From the NCBI RefSeq assembly GCF_900215605.1, contig NZ_OBEL01000005.1:1-64000 (forward strand): DNA of 64,000 nt, read 5' to 3'. The notes beneath the pieces are model-generated. The model worked only from the letters and a program-made list of their open reading frames with translations, was not told where the DNA came from and did not search any database. Every line of letters begins with the position of its first letter. The first letter of the stretch is position 1. Origin of the DNA: Cohaesibacter gelatinilyticus. GTDB taxonomy: Bacteria > Pseudomonadota > Alphaproteobacteria > Rhizobiales > Cohaesibacteraceae. The translations under genes and the position numbers were made by a program. This document shows, piece by piece, positions 33,603-43,034 of the stretch.

Positions 33603-36437
33603 TCAGGCAACAATGCTTTGATCCTGATTTGTCTCTTGTTGAACCAGCAGATTTGCAAAATCGGCGTTTGGCATGGGTTTACCAAAGTGCCATCCCTGAC
33701 CAATGTGACAACCGGCCAAACGCAGGATTTCCCATTGTTCGGCTGTTTCTACTCCTTCGGCCACAATGTCCATTTCGAAATTGCGTGCCAAGGCAACAAT
33801 TGCATTGATCACGGCCATGGAATCCATGGAGGCAGGCAGATGTTTGACGAATGCCTGATCAATCTTGATCTTGTCCAAGGGGAATTGATGAATATAGCTA
33901 AGCGATGAATAGCCGGTACCAAAATCATCGAGCGCAATGGCAATACCACGGCTCTGAAGTGCTTTCAGGGATTTGATGATTGCATCCGGATCGGCAATGA
34001 ACAGGCTTTCGGTAATTTCGATCTGAAGCCGCTGTGTCTTCAAACCGGTTTTTTGCAAAGATTTGTCGACGTCTTCCAGAATATCGGAGCGTGCAAACTG
34101 AATGGCTGAAACATTGGCAGCAACATTGATTGGTTTGTTCCAGGCAGCAGCATCCATACAGACTTGATCAAGAATCCAGCGTCCCACATCAACGATCATC
34201 CCGGATTCTTCCATGATAGGAATGAAAAGGTCAGGCCGGATCATTCCAAGATCCCTATGGTTCCAGCGGATCAAAGCCTCACAGCCAATGATGTTCCCAT
34301 TGGCAAGGGAAGTCTGGGGCTGGTAATGCATTTCAAATTCTTTGCGGTCCACCGCATCAATGATCTCTCGCTCCAGAACACGGCGATGCATGACATCGGC
34401 TGCAAGATCACTTGTATAGCGTAAGTAGGTTCCGCCCACTTCCTTGGAACGGTTCATGGCCACAATTGCAGCTCTGCTCACTTCCTCAGCCAATTGACCG
34501 CCATCGTGAAAATCTGCAACGCCTATGAAACTGCCGGCGATGACCTGATGACCACGTAAGGAAAGCGGAGCTTCCATCACATCTGCAATCAGGGCAGAAA
34601 GACGGTCTACATCCTGTTCACCAGCCCCGAATTTGCAAAAAAGCAGCTCTTTTTGTGGACCACATCCCATAAGATCGAATGCATTGAGGGATGAAAGTTC
34701 CCGTGTGATCTTCTGGATCAGAAGATCACCATATGCAGATCCAAGAGAATGTTGGATCTTGTCCAGACGGCGCACTTCACAGGCAAGGATGAGAGCATTT
34801 TCTTCCAGATTTTCAATCATGGTCTGGTCAACGGTCTGACAGAAACCACTTTCATTATAAAGTCCTGTCAAAGCATCATGATCGGCCAGATAGGCGAGGC
34901 GTCTTTTCTCCTGGCGTTCTTTGGTAACATCGTGAAAGATCAATGTTGCAACCCATTGATCGCCATTGGTCTTTGCCTTGTCGTCTTTTGGACTTACCAA
35001 AGATGGAGTGAGCGAGTATTCCAGAATAAGCTCTTCCCAATTGCGCTCGCTTTCGGCTCCCCGAACAGGGCGATGCAGGGTGACTTCCTGCAAATCATGT
35101 GATTTGCCATAGTCCTGGGGCTTTCGCAGACAGGTCTGAAGAGCGCTCTGAAGAGCAGGAGGCAGTGCATCGCCAATGAGCGCTTCTTTGCGAGCCTGAT
35201 AACCAAGACCGGAAAGTACAGATCGGGCTTCGTCACTTACCTCAAGCAACTTGCCGTCTTGAGAACAAATCAGGATACCGGAAAAACTGTCCTCGACGAT
35301 GGTTTCCAGAAGATTGACCAGACTTTGGTTATGTTTGCGTGACAACGACAGCAAGAGGCTTTTCAGACGAACCTCAAGCAAGACGGTCATGGTGCCCAGA
35401 CTGACCAATTGCGCCTGTAGAAGAGCAGTTTCGGCCACATAGCGACTGTTCAGATAGATTGCGAATGCCACTATTTCAATAACTATGCCCAAAAGAGCCA
35501 GCAAGCCAAGTTTGGCAAAGAGAGGTCGCCTGATTAAAAAAAGCAGAACAGCGACGACACTCAGCAGAATGGCAGACATCAGGCCCAACCATTTTGGGGG
35601 AAGAGGCTGCAGGTCGCGTCCTTGCATCAGAGATTCAGCTGCAATGACTTGCAGCAACGGTCCGGTCATCATGCCGTATAGAGGGACTGCAAGCGTATCT
35701 CGCAATTCCGCGGCACCAGCTCCGACTAGAACTTTCTTGCTAGCAAAAATGTTGGGATCAAGGCGTCCTTCCAGCAAATCGATGATGGAATAAACCGGAA
35801 CTGATGAGGCCCTGATGCTCATATCAATGAGAAAGTCGCCTTGATGCAGAGTCTGATATTCGCCAAGGCTTGCAGCCAGAGAGGAAACCAGCTCATCATC
35901 CATCATTTGAGCATAGGGAAAGCGTCGAACAATGCCATCACTATCAGCGAGTACATTGACCGTCGCAGCCCATGCATTTTCATTCAATTGTGCAATGGGG
36001 CGGTTGATCTGAACAGTATGATTCCCTTTCTGGGAATCCTGATATTGCTGGAAGATGGCCAGTGTTACAGGGCCGGGTGCATTTTCCAGAGCCTGCGCAA
36101 ATAAATAGTCTTCCTCTTTGCTGGATTGGGCGCTGAAATCAATGTCAAAAGCCAACTCCTCGGCACCATGCGAGAAGCTTTCCTGAACAATTTTGGCATA
36201 GATGGATCGTTTCCACGGCCATGTCCCAATTGCTGACAGACTGCGGTTGTCAATTTCCAACAAGACAATGGACTGAGAAGCAGGACGGCTGGTCAACCCC
36301 ATGCGCAAGCCTGACAATCCATTATCAATTGGAGAGAAAAAGCCCGAAACATACCCAAAACCAGAACCAAGGATCACAGCGATGATCACCAATGCTTTGA
36401 TTATATGAGGCTTGATAATGGATAACATGCCAGACAT
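33603..36437 (-). CDS. CHASE2-PAS-GGDEF(degenerate)-EAL cyclic-di-GMP phosphodiesterase
   Basis: This 944-residue inner-membrane signalling protein has an N-terminal helix, then an extracytoplasmic CHASE2 sensor (SIVLLEIDNRSL, WPWKR), then about three helices. A PAS-like segment, a GGDEF-family domain and an EAL domain follow. The GGDEF signature has become FGAGEQ, so cyclase activity is likely lost. The EAL domain keeps CEALIRW, NVSAIQF, EITES, DDFGTGYSS, DKIKID and EGVET, so phosphodiesterase activity is expected. I chose the ATG at 36437 just before the first helix; the frame is open back to 36578 and no start has a clear ribosome binding site. Confidence 0.85.
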   Translation of the reverse strand: MSGMLSIIKPHIIKALVIIAVILGSGFGYVSGFFSPIDNGLSGLRMGLTSRPASQSIVLLEIDNRSLSAIGTWPWKRSIYAKIVQESFSHGAEELAFDIDFSAQSSKEEDYLFAQALENAPGPVTLAIFQQYQDSQKGNHTVQINRPIAQLNENAWAATVNVLADSDGIVRRFPYAQMMDDELVSSLAASLGEYQTLHQGDFLIDMSIRASSVPVYSIIDLLEGRLDPNIFASKKVLVGAGAAELRDTLAVPLYGMMTGPLLQVIAAESLMQGRDLQPLPPKWLGLMSAILLSVVAVLLFLIRRPLFAKLGLLALLGIVIEIVAFAIYLNSRYVAETALLQAQLVSLGTMTVLLEVRLKSLLLSLSRKHNQSLVNLLETIVEDSFSGILICSQDGKLLEVSDEARSVLSGLGYQARKEALIGDALPPALQSALQTCLRKPQDYGKSHDLQEVTLHRPVRGAESERNWEELILEYSLTPSLVSPKDDKAKTNGDQWVATLIFHDVTKERQEKRRLAYLADHDALTGLYNESGFCQTVDQTMIENLEENALILACEVRRLDKIQHSLGSAYGDLLIQKITRELSSLNAFDLMGCGPQKELLFCKFGAGEQDVDRLSALIADVMEAPLSLRGHQVIAGSFIGVADFHDGGQLAEEVSRAAIVAMNRSKEVGGTYLRYTSDLAADVMHRRVLEREIIDAVDRKEFEMHYQPQTSLANGNIIGCEALIRWNHRDLGMIRPDLFIPIMEESGMIVDVGRWILDQVCMDAAAWNKPINVAANVSAIQFARSDILEDVDKSLQKTGLKTQRLQIEITESLFIADPDAIIKSLKALQSRGIAIALDDFGTGYSSLSYIHQFPLDKIKIDQAFVKHLPASMDSMAVINAIVALARNFEMDIVAEGVETAEQWEILRLAGCHIGQGWHFGKPMPNADFANLLVQQETNQDQSIVA

Positions 36438-36823
36438 TGTCGCTTTTTTAGTTCGTTGGCGAGCCGAAGCACGACAAGAGGAGACTTTAGTTAAAACTCT
36501 GGTTAGCATCATCCAGAAAGAGTAACCATGCGGTGTCCATTGCCTGCTTATCTGCGTGCAGAGCCTGCTTTTCGCCAAACAGCGTCAACAAGTGATTAAC
36601 ATCGCTCATTCGGTCTGTGTGCCAATCAGTAATGACAAAAAGGGGCAAAAAGACTCAGAGCTTCAAAAAGCATCGACCTTGTCGCCCAGATCGGCTATGG
36701 AACAGTCACAACAAAGCCATCAGTTCGATTATCTTGATTGAATATCAAGCAAACAGGCTTAGATTCTGGTCTGGCGCAGGAAGCATAGGATTTGTCTGCG
36801 AAGATCGCTGAGAGAGGATGCCA
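36438..36823. other. divergent intergenic region with a small dyad
   Basis: This gap holds the promoters of the CHASE2-EAL gene (minus) and the ABC exporter gene (plus). A 6-bp dyad, CTTGAT and ATCAAG with a 5-bp centre, lies at 36733-36749. Its spacing is one base too long for an FNR-type site. No credible short gene is seen. Confidence 0.4.
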
Positions 36824-38596
36824 ATGCTGGCGGAAAAATGGAATCGCTTCTTTGCGGATCAAAACAGCTCGCGCTATCTGATACACCGGCTTCTATCCGA
36901 AAACTTCAGGACTTATGCGCGTAAATATGCGTTGGCATTTGTCTTCATGGGACTGGTTGCTGCAAGCACCGCACTGAGCGCCTGGATCATGCGTGATGTG
37001 GTCAACGAGATCTTTGTTGATCGTGACTTCTCAAAGGTCTGGATGATCTCTGGAGCGGTGATGGCAATTTTCCTTGTCAAAGGCTTCGCGACTTATGGGC
37101 AAACGGTGATTCTGGCTGTGGTAGGAAATGCTATCGTTGCCGATCATCAACGAAAACTCTATCGCCATTTTCTCTCACAAGGTGCAGATTTTTTTCATGA
37201 TTATCCGTCAAGTGAGCTGATCACTCGCATTTCGCACAATGCACAGGCGGCTCGAAGTGTTCTGAACATGCTGGTGACGTCCTTTGGCCGGGATCTATTC
37301 TCCCTGATCGGTCTGATCCTGGTGATGATCATTCAGGATCCGGTCATGTCGATGATTGCTTTTTTTGTGGCACCTCCGGCCATTTATGCGGTCTCCCGAC
37401 TGGTCAAGCGCGTGAAGAAAATTGCCAAGGCAGAATTCCTGTCGCTGACCCAGATTACCCAGAATATGCAGGAAAGTGCTCTGGGTTATCGAATCATTCG
37501 TACCTTCGGCCTTCAGACGGTGATGGGTGAGTATATGGCAGAGGCTATTTCGGGTGTGGAGCAACGAGCCAACAAAATCGCCAAGCTGGGTGCCCGCACC
37601 AGTCCATTGATGGAAACCCTTGGCGGTATCGCCATCGCACTTGTTATTCTTTATTCCGGATATCGAACCATTGTCGGTGGCCAGAGCCCTGGAGAATTCA
37701 TTTCCTTCCTTACCGCACTGTTGTTGGCCTATGAACCAGCCAAGCGTCTGTCCCGCCTGCAAGTGGGGCTGGAATCCGGTCTGGTAGGTGTGCGTTTGAT
37801 GTTCGAAATTCTTGACCGACCAAGCAAACTGGTTGAGAAGCATGAAGCCCCTGCGCTTGAGATTGATAAAGGGTCGATCATTTTCAACAATGTGATTTTC
37901 TCCTATCAGCAGGATGATCCGATCATCAAAAACCTGTCTCTGACGGTCAAGGGTGGTGAGAGAACGGCACTTGTTGGTCCATCCGGCGGAGGAAAATCCA
38001 CACTTCTGGCACTGGTCCAGCGTTTCTATGATGTAAGCGATGGTTCGGTTTGCATTGATGGTCAGGATATTCGCGATATCACTCTCACCTCTTTGAATGA
38101 TCACATCGCGCTGGTGACGCAGGATACAGTTCTTTTTACCGGTACCGTTGGTGAGAATATCGCTTATGGCCGAATTGGAGCCAGCCAGGAAGAAGTTGAA
38201 CAGGCGGCGAAAGATGCTTTCGCGCATGACTTCATCATGGGCTTGCCCGATGGCTATGATACATTGGTTGGTGAGAATGGTGCCTCGCTTTCTGGCGGAC
38301 AGAAGCAGCGCCTTGCCATTGCCAGAGCTATCTTGAAAGATGCCAAAATCGTGCTGTTGGATGAAGCAACCTCAGCTTTGGACAGCGAGTCTGAAGCCAA
38401 GGTTCAGGCAGCCTTTGATCGTCTGTCAGAAGGTCGCACCACACTGGTGATTGCTCATCGCTTGTCAACCATCCGGAATGCAGACAAGATTTGTGTGATC
38501 AAGGCAGGATCCTTGATGGAAGAAGGAAGCCATGACGATCTGATGGCCAATGAAGCTCATTATGCAAAATTGGTTCATTTGCAATTTGAAGATTGA
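36824..38596 (+). CDS. MsbA-like ABC exporter (fused membrane and ATPase domains)
   Basis: This 590-residue half-transporter forms a homodimer that exports lipids or hydrophobic compounds. Residues about 25-315 carry six membrane helices, with the motif AQAARSVLNMLVTSFGRDL in the core. Residues about 345-585 form the ATPase: Walker A GPSGGGKST, signature LSGGQKQR, Walker B IVLLDEATSALD and H-loop IAHRLSTI. The ATG at 36824 lies 6 nt after GAGAGG; the ATG at 36818 abuts that site. The cargo cannot be determined; MsbA-like lipid flipping is the usual guess. Confidence 0.9.
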   Translation: MLAEKWNRFFADQNSSRYLIHRLLSENFRTYARKYALAFVFMGLVAASTALSAWIMRDVVNEIFVDRDFSKVWMISGAVMAIFLVKGFATYGQTVILAVVGNAIVADHQRKLYRHFLSQGADFFHDYPSSELITRISHNAQAARSVLNMLVTSFGRDLFSLIGLILVMIIQDPVMSMIAFFVAPPAIYAVSRLVKRVKKIAKAEFLSLTQITQNMQESALGYRIIRTFGLQTVMGEYMAEAISGVEQRANKIAKLGARTSPLMETLGGIAIALVILYSGYRTIVGGQSPGEFISFLTALLLAYEPAKRLSRLQVGLESGLVGVRLMFEILDRPSKLVEKHEAPALEIDKGSIIFNNVIFSYQQDDPIIKNLSLTVKGGERTALVGPSGGGKSTLLALVQRFYDVSDGSVCIDGQDIRDITLTSLNDHIALVTQDTVLFTGTVGENIAYGRIGASQEEVEQAAKDAFAHDFIMGLPDGYDTLVGENGASLSGGQKQRLAIARAILKDAKIVLLDEATSALDSESEAKVQAAFDRLSEGRTTLVIAHRLSTIRNADKICVIKAGSLMEEGSHDDLMANEAHYAKLVHLQFED

Positions 38597-38651
38597 TCTT
38601 CAAGCGACCGGACCATATCTGGTTGTCTGATACTGAGTGAGAGGAGGGAGC

Positions 38652-39395
38652 ATGCGAAAACGCTTGATGTCGGTCAGCAAGCTGCCTCCCATGCTGTCTA
38701 TATCCCACGAGAATGGAACACTTGAGATTAAACTCAAGCCCAACCCCAAGGCAAAGCGGCTGATTTTGCGGTTGGATACTCGAACCGGTCAGCCTGTCGC
38801 GACAATTCCACCGGGCCTGTCTCTTGCCAGAATTGAGAGCTTTCTGGGCGATCAAGTTGATTGGCTGCTTAGTCGCACGGAGCAAAGGCCTTCTGCGGTG
38901 CCTTTTGTAGCCGGGGCAGAGATACCGGTACGGGATATCGCCCATAAATTGGTTCATGTAGGGCAAAGTAGAGGCACGGTCCGTCAGTTGATCGAAGGTG
39001 AAAGCCATAGCCTTCTGATCAGTGGTGAGGAAAATCATATGCCGCGCCGTGTCACTGATTGGTTGAAGAAACAGGCACGGTCAGATCTGCAAATCGCTGT
39101 TGATCATCACGCCGATGCTTTGTCAGTGAAACCGGCCGCCATTCGTATCAAGGACACCACCAGTCGTTGGGGCTCTTGCTCTTCCAATCGAATATTATCC
39201 TTTTCCTGGCGGATCATTTTTGCACCACCCTCAGTGCTGGATTATCTGGCAGCACATGAAGTGGCTCATTTGCGCGAAATGAATCATTCCAGCCGTTTCT
39301 GGGCACTGGTGGAAGAGACTTGTCCTCATTTTGAGGAAGCCAGGGTCTGGTTGAAAGAAGAAGGGCGCTATCTGCATCGTTTTGGATCAGAATAA
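38652..39395 (+). CDS. YgjP-like M48/DUF45 metallopeptidase
   Basis: This 247-residue protein of the SprT/WLM-like DUF45 family has the zinc motif HEVAH followed by a third His in EMNHSSRFW, and the preceding conserved TTSRWGSCSS segment. The substrate is unknown. The ATG at 38652 follows GAGGAGGGAG; a GTG at 38637 would place the start inside the ribosome binding site. It follows the ABC exporter after 55 bp and converges on the PBP1A gene with 18 bp between stops. Confidence 0.87.
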   Translation: MRKRLMSVSKLPPMLSISHENGTLEIKLKPNPKAKRLILRLDTRTGQPVATIPPGLSLARIESFLGDQVDWLLSRTEQRPSAVPFVAGAEIPVRDIAHKLVHVGQSRGTVRQLIEGESHSLLISGEENHMPRRVTDWLKKQARSDLQIAVDHHADALSVKPAAIRIKDTTSRWGSCSSNRILSFSWRIIFAPPSVLDYLAAHEVAHLREMNHSSRFWALVEETCPHFEEARVWLKEEGRYLHRFGSE

Positions 39396-39413
39396 CGCCT
39401 TACAAATTCCATT

Positions 39414-41567
39414 CTAATTCAAACCAAAGAGCCGAGAGAAGAAACCGCGAGGCTTTGGTTCCGGCATGGCGGATTGACCTTCTGGCAACAAATCCGGATT
39501 GACCCATGGATTGGCTTCAGCTCCAAGACGCTTGCGACTGGCTGCAAGCTGTTGAGCACTGACGCCGGGGAGCGCAGCGATGGTCATACCATTATGAGCG
39601 CCCACCATATAGGCTTTCCAGGCCGATGCGGGCAAATTGCCGCCGGAGGCCTTTTTTGTAGCTTTGCCACTATCGTTACCAAACCAGATACCTGTCACAA
39701 GATTGGCAGTATAACCTACGAACCAGGCATCACGATAATTCTGGCTGGTTCCAGTTTTGCCTCCCGCCGGGCGACCGGGAAGCAAGGCTTTCTTTCCGGT
39801 ACCAGAGATCAGGGTTTCTTGCATCATGCTGTTGATATTGGCCAGAACATTCGGCGCAATGACCTGAGTTCCAGCAAGGGCAGGGTGAACATACAGCACA
39901 TCGCCGGATTTTGTGAGAATGCGAGAGATCACATATGGGTCGGTGCGTAATCCACCATTGGCAAACGGAAGGTAGGCACCAACAAGTTCGATCGGTGTCA
40001 CTTCGGATGTTCCAAGGGCAATGGATGGATTATTGGCCATCTTGGAATGAATACCCAATCGACGGGCGGTGGAGGCTACGTTGGCAGGACCGACTTCAAA
40101 TGCAAGCTGGGCTGCGACTGTATTCAGTGACAAAGCCAGAGCCCGGCGCAAGCTGACCTGTCCCATATATTTCTTGGAATAGTTTTGGGGAGACCATTTG
40201 CCAAAGCGGACCGGTTCATCGACCCGCATGCCATTGGGGCTGTTACCAAGCTCAAGTGAAGCCAGATAGACGAAGGGCTTGAAGGCACTGCCGGGCTGGC
40301 GTTTTGCCTTGGTGGCACGATTGAACTGGCTTTTCTGATAAGAGCGTCCGCCCACAAGAGCCCGAACAGCACCCATCGGGGTGGCAGAAACCAAAGCACC
40401 TTGACCCACACCATATTTTTTGCCCGATGTGTCCAGTGCACTGGAAATGGCGCGCTCAGCCAATGTCTGCATGCGCAGATCCAGAGTGGTTTCGACAATG
40501 ATGTCTTCATTGATATCTTCGATATAAGCGGGCAATTGTTCCATCACCCAGTCAGCCACATAATTCAGGGAATTCGTTTTGTGCCGCGCCACTGCCTTGA
40601 CTGGCATGGTCATGGCCAGTTTGCGCTCTTTCGGTGTTATGAATTCCTCGCGTTCCATTGCAGCCAAAACCAGCTTGGCTCGTGCTCGTGCGCGTTTTGG
40701 ATGGCGGTTGGGGGCAAGGCGGGATGGTGCTTTCAGAAGACCTGCAATGGTTGCAGCTTCGGCTAACGTCACCACAGAGGCAGGTTTGTTGAAATAAGTT
40801 CTCGCAGCAGCATCGACACCGGTTGCACCTGCTCCAAAATAAACCCGATTGAGATACATTTCCAAAATTTCTTCCTTGGAGAATTTGGTCTCAAGCCAGA
40901 TGGCCAGGATCAGTTCCTGAACCTTGCGTTCGATTGTGCGCTTGTGCTCCAGGAAAAGATTTTTCGCCAATTGTTGGGTAAGGGTAGAACCGCCCTGAGC
41001 CAAGCGACCCCTGATCACATTGGTGACCATGGCGCGGGTAAAGCCGATCGGGTCGAACCCGAAATGGGAATAGAAGCGATGATCCTCAATTGCTACAACG
41101 GCATCAGGCAAATATGGAGGCAGGCTGGAAAGGCGCACTTCCTGGCCACCGGTTTTGCCTCGATTGGCTATCAGGCCGCCATCGTGGCTGAGAATTTGCA
41201 CATTTGGTGGCCTGTTTGGAATCTGCCAATCCGTAGATTGTGGTAGCTGCGCACCATAATAGGCGACAATGCCCGCAACGGCGATGCCGCCCCAGATGCC
41301 AAGGATCACGCCCCAATAGACAAGAAACCGGATTGCGCGAAACAGGATATTGGGTTTGCTGCTTTTGGCAACTTTCGTCTTACGGGCAGACGTTTTTCTT
41401 GCTCCCTTGCCTTTGGTGGCACGCTTGGATTTCGTAGCGGGTTGGGTAGTGCGATCTTCGGCACTAAGCTGGATATCCGATGGCGCACGGGCTCCGGCTT
41501 TGCGCTTTTGTGATCCTGGAGCTTTTGCCCCCTTATTGGGTGAGGATGGCTTTTTGGAACGCGTCAT
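39414..41567 (-). CDS. penicillin-binding protein 1A, bifunctional peptidoglycan synthase
   Basis: This enzyme of about 717 residues polymerises and cross-links peptidoglycan on the outer face of the inner membrane. A Lys/Ala/Ser-rich cytoplasmic tail (about 75 residues) precedes one membrane helix (GVILGIWGGIAVAGIVAYY). The glycosyltransferase family 51 domain has EDHRFYSHFG and GGSTLTQQLAKNLFL. The transpeptidase domain has the catalytic Ser in QPGSAFKPF, SLNT and KTGTSQNYRDAWF. The start is uncertain: the frame opens with GTG at 41639, but the ATG at 41567 gives the more usual N-terminus; neither has a clear ribosome binding site. Confidence 0.92.
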   Translation of the reverse strand: MTRSKKPSSPNKGAKAPGSQKRKAGARAPSDIQLSAEDRTTQPATKSKRATKGKGARKTSARKTKVAKSSKPNILFRAIRFLVYWGVILGIWGGIAVAGIVAYYGAQLPQSTDWQIPNRPPNVQILSHDGGLIANRGKTGGQEVRLSSLPPYLPDAVVAIEDHRFYSHFGFDPIGFTRAMVTNVIRGRLAQGGSTLTQQLAKNLFLEHKRTIERKVQELILAIWLETKFSKEEILEMYLNRVYFGAGATGVDAAARTYFNKPASVVTLAEAATIAGLLKAPSRLAPNRHPKRARARAKLVLAAMEREEFITPKERKLAMTMPVKAVARHKTNSLNYVADWVMEQLPAYIEDINEDIIVETTLDLRMQTLAERAISSALDTSGKKYGVGQGALVSATPMGAVRALVGGRSYQKSQFNRATKAKRQPGSAFKPFVYLASLELGNSPNGMRVDEPVRFGKWSPQNYSKKYMGQVSLRRALALSLNTVAAQLAFEVGPANVASTARRLGIHSKMANNPSIALGTSEVTPIELVGAYLPFANGGLRTDPYVISRILTKSGDVLYVHPALAGTQVIAPNVLANINSMMQETLISGTGKKALLPGRPAGGKTGTSQNYRDAWFVGYTANLVTGIWFGNDSGKATKKASGGNLPASAWKAYMVGAHNGMTIAALPGVSAQQLAASRKRLGAEANPWVNPDLLPEGQSAMPEPKPRGFFSRLFGLN

Positions 41568-41830
41568 GGCGAGTAATAAGGTTCTTGCTGGCAGATTGGA
41601 AACAGCTTGTGCGTTTAGGAGCCTACGTCCTAGAGACACATTGCGGCAAATTGATGGGTAGATCCATCTTTGCCATCACTCTAGGTCTCAGCCGTCAATA
41701 GTTTGTTAACATATCCCTATTCACAAACCTTTGTTAAGCCTAACTCCAGTTAACCATCATTCCTGCATGCTGCTAAACGCATTCGTTAAATCCACTTGCC
41801 TAAACTGGTGTGCGATTGATGGAGAGTGGA

Positions 41831-42859
41831 ATGGCGAAATTACCGCAACGTGTGGACTGGGTGGATAGGGCCAAGGGCCTGACAATTCTCTTGGTGGTGC
41901 TGTTGCATTCGACCTTGGGCGTTGAGAAATATTATGCAGTTCAAGGCTGGATGCATGAGGTTATCTCGTTTGCACAACCATTTCGCATGCCGGTTTTTTT
42001 TGCAATAGCCGGTCTTTTTGCAGTCAAGGCAATGACCCAGAATTGGCGCAATTTCTGGGATAGCAAGTTTGTTCACTTCTTTTATTTCTATTTTCTCTGG
42101 CTCTGCATCAACTTTATCTTCAAAGGCGCCAATTTTGCCTCAACCTTGGGGGTGGATGGCACGGTCTTTCTCTTCTTCAAGTCTTTCATTTCTCCATTTG
42201 GCCTACTCTGGTTTATCTATCTCCTGCCAATCTTCTTCCTTGTTTTGCGGCTGACACATCAACTGCCGGTTCTCGGTCAGTTTGTTGTTGCCATCTGCTT
42301 CAAGATGATCTCCGAAGAGATACCGATTTTTATCCTCGACCGCTTTGCGGACTATTACATTTTCTTCCTGATCGGCTATTTCGGAAGAGATTTCTGGTTT
42401 CGGCTGGCCCATTCGGCGCAGGAACAAAAACTATCTGTTTATTTCGGGTTGATGGCATGGGGGCTGGTCAATGCCGCCATGGTCTTCATGGGATATAATG
42501 CCAACATGCCGATGGCTCTCGTTCTGGGCATATCCGGAATGGTGGCTGTGGTTTCTTTCTGCGCGGTACTGCCAAATCGGGGAGCAGGCGCATTCCTTGG
42601 ATATTGCGGTCAGAATTCCCTTCCAATTTATTTGGGTTTCTTCCTGCCCATGGTAGTCACACGTATCCTGTTACCAAAGATTTGCGCTGTTTGTAGCAGT
42701 GGTATTGCCTCACTCATCGTGTTTTCCATTGCGGTTGGCGGGGCAATCGCGATGTTCGAGCTGGTCAACCGAAGCGGGATGGGAACCTTTCTCTATAAAC
42801 GTCCAAAGTGGGCACATCTTGAGCGCCGCCGTAAGGTGCGTACCGCTCCTGCGGAATAG
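41831..42859 (+). CDS. acyltransferase family 3 membrane protein
   Basis: This 342-residue polytopic protein of about ten helices has the family opening WVDRAKGLTILLVVLLHS, which includes the conserved catalytic-region His. Such proteins transfer acetyl, succinyl or similar groups to surface sugars, or sit in membranes as O-acetyl donors. The target here is unknown. The ATG at 41831 is preceded by GGAGAGTGGA. A weak hairpin (GCCCCCA with TGGGGGC at 42875-42902) lies downstream, before polA. Confidence 0.82.
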   Translation: MAKLPQRVDWVDRAKGLTILLVVLLHSTLGVEKYYAVQGWMHEVISFAQPFRMPVFFAIAGLFAVKAMTQNWRNFWDSKFVHFFYFYFLWLCINFIFKGANFASTLGVDGTVFLFFKSFISPFGLLWFIYLLPIFFLVLRLTHQLPVLGQFVVAICFKMISEEIPIFILDRFADYYIFFLIGYFGRDFWFRLAHSAQEQKLSVYFGLMAWGLVNAAMVFMGYNANMPMALVLGISGMVAVVSFCAVLPNRGAGAFLGYCGQNSLPIYLGFFLPMVVTRILLPKICAVCSSGIASLIVFSIAVGGAIAMFELVNRSGMGTFLYKRPKWAHLERRRKVRTAPAE

Positions 42860-43034
42860 GGCCAAAATCCACCTGCCCCCATCCTCACGCGATCTTGGGG
42901 GCGAGTGCGACTTTTCCCGTATCCTTTCTTTCCCTCATCGCCACTCTTCGCTATGGTGACCCAAACATGATCATGGTTTGTTCATGTGATTTGACAAATA
43001 GTCAAAGTGGTTGGTGAGGAAAGGATATCTAATC

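Noticed and set aside
36733-36749. Possible FNR/Anr box before the ABC exporter
   Set aside because: TTGAT and ATCAA are 5 bp apart, whereas FNR-type sites need 4.
37295-38227. 310-codon minus-strand open frame
   Set aside because: Antisense to the ABC exporter gene; no motif.
41700-41800. Several GTTAA/TTAA words upstream of the acyltransferase gene, considered as CtrA sites
   Set aside because: None shows the required TTAA-N7-TTAA spacing.
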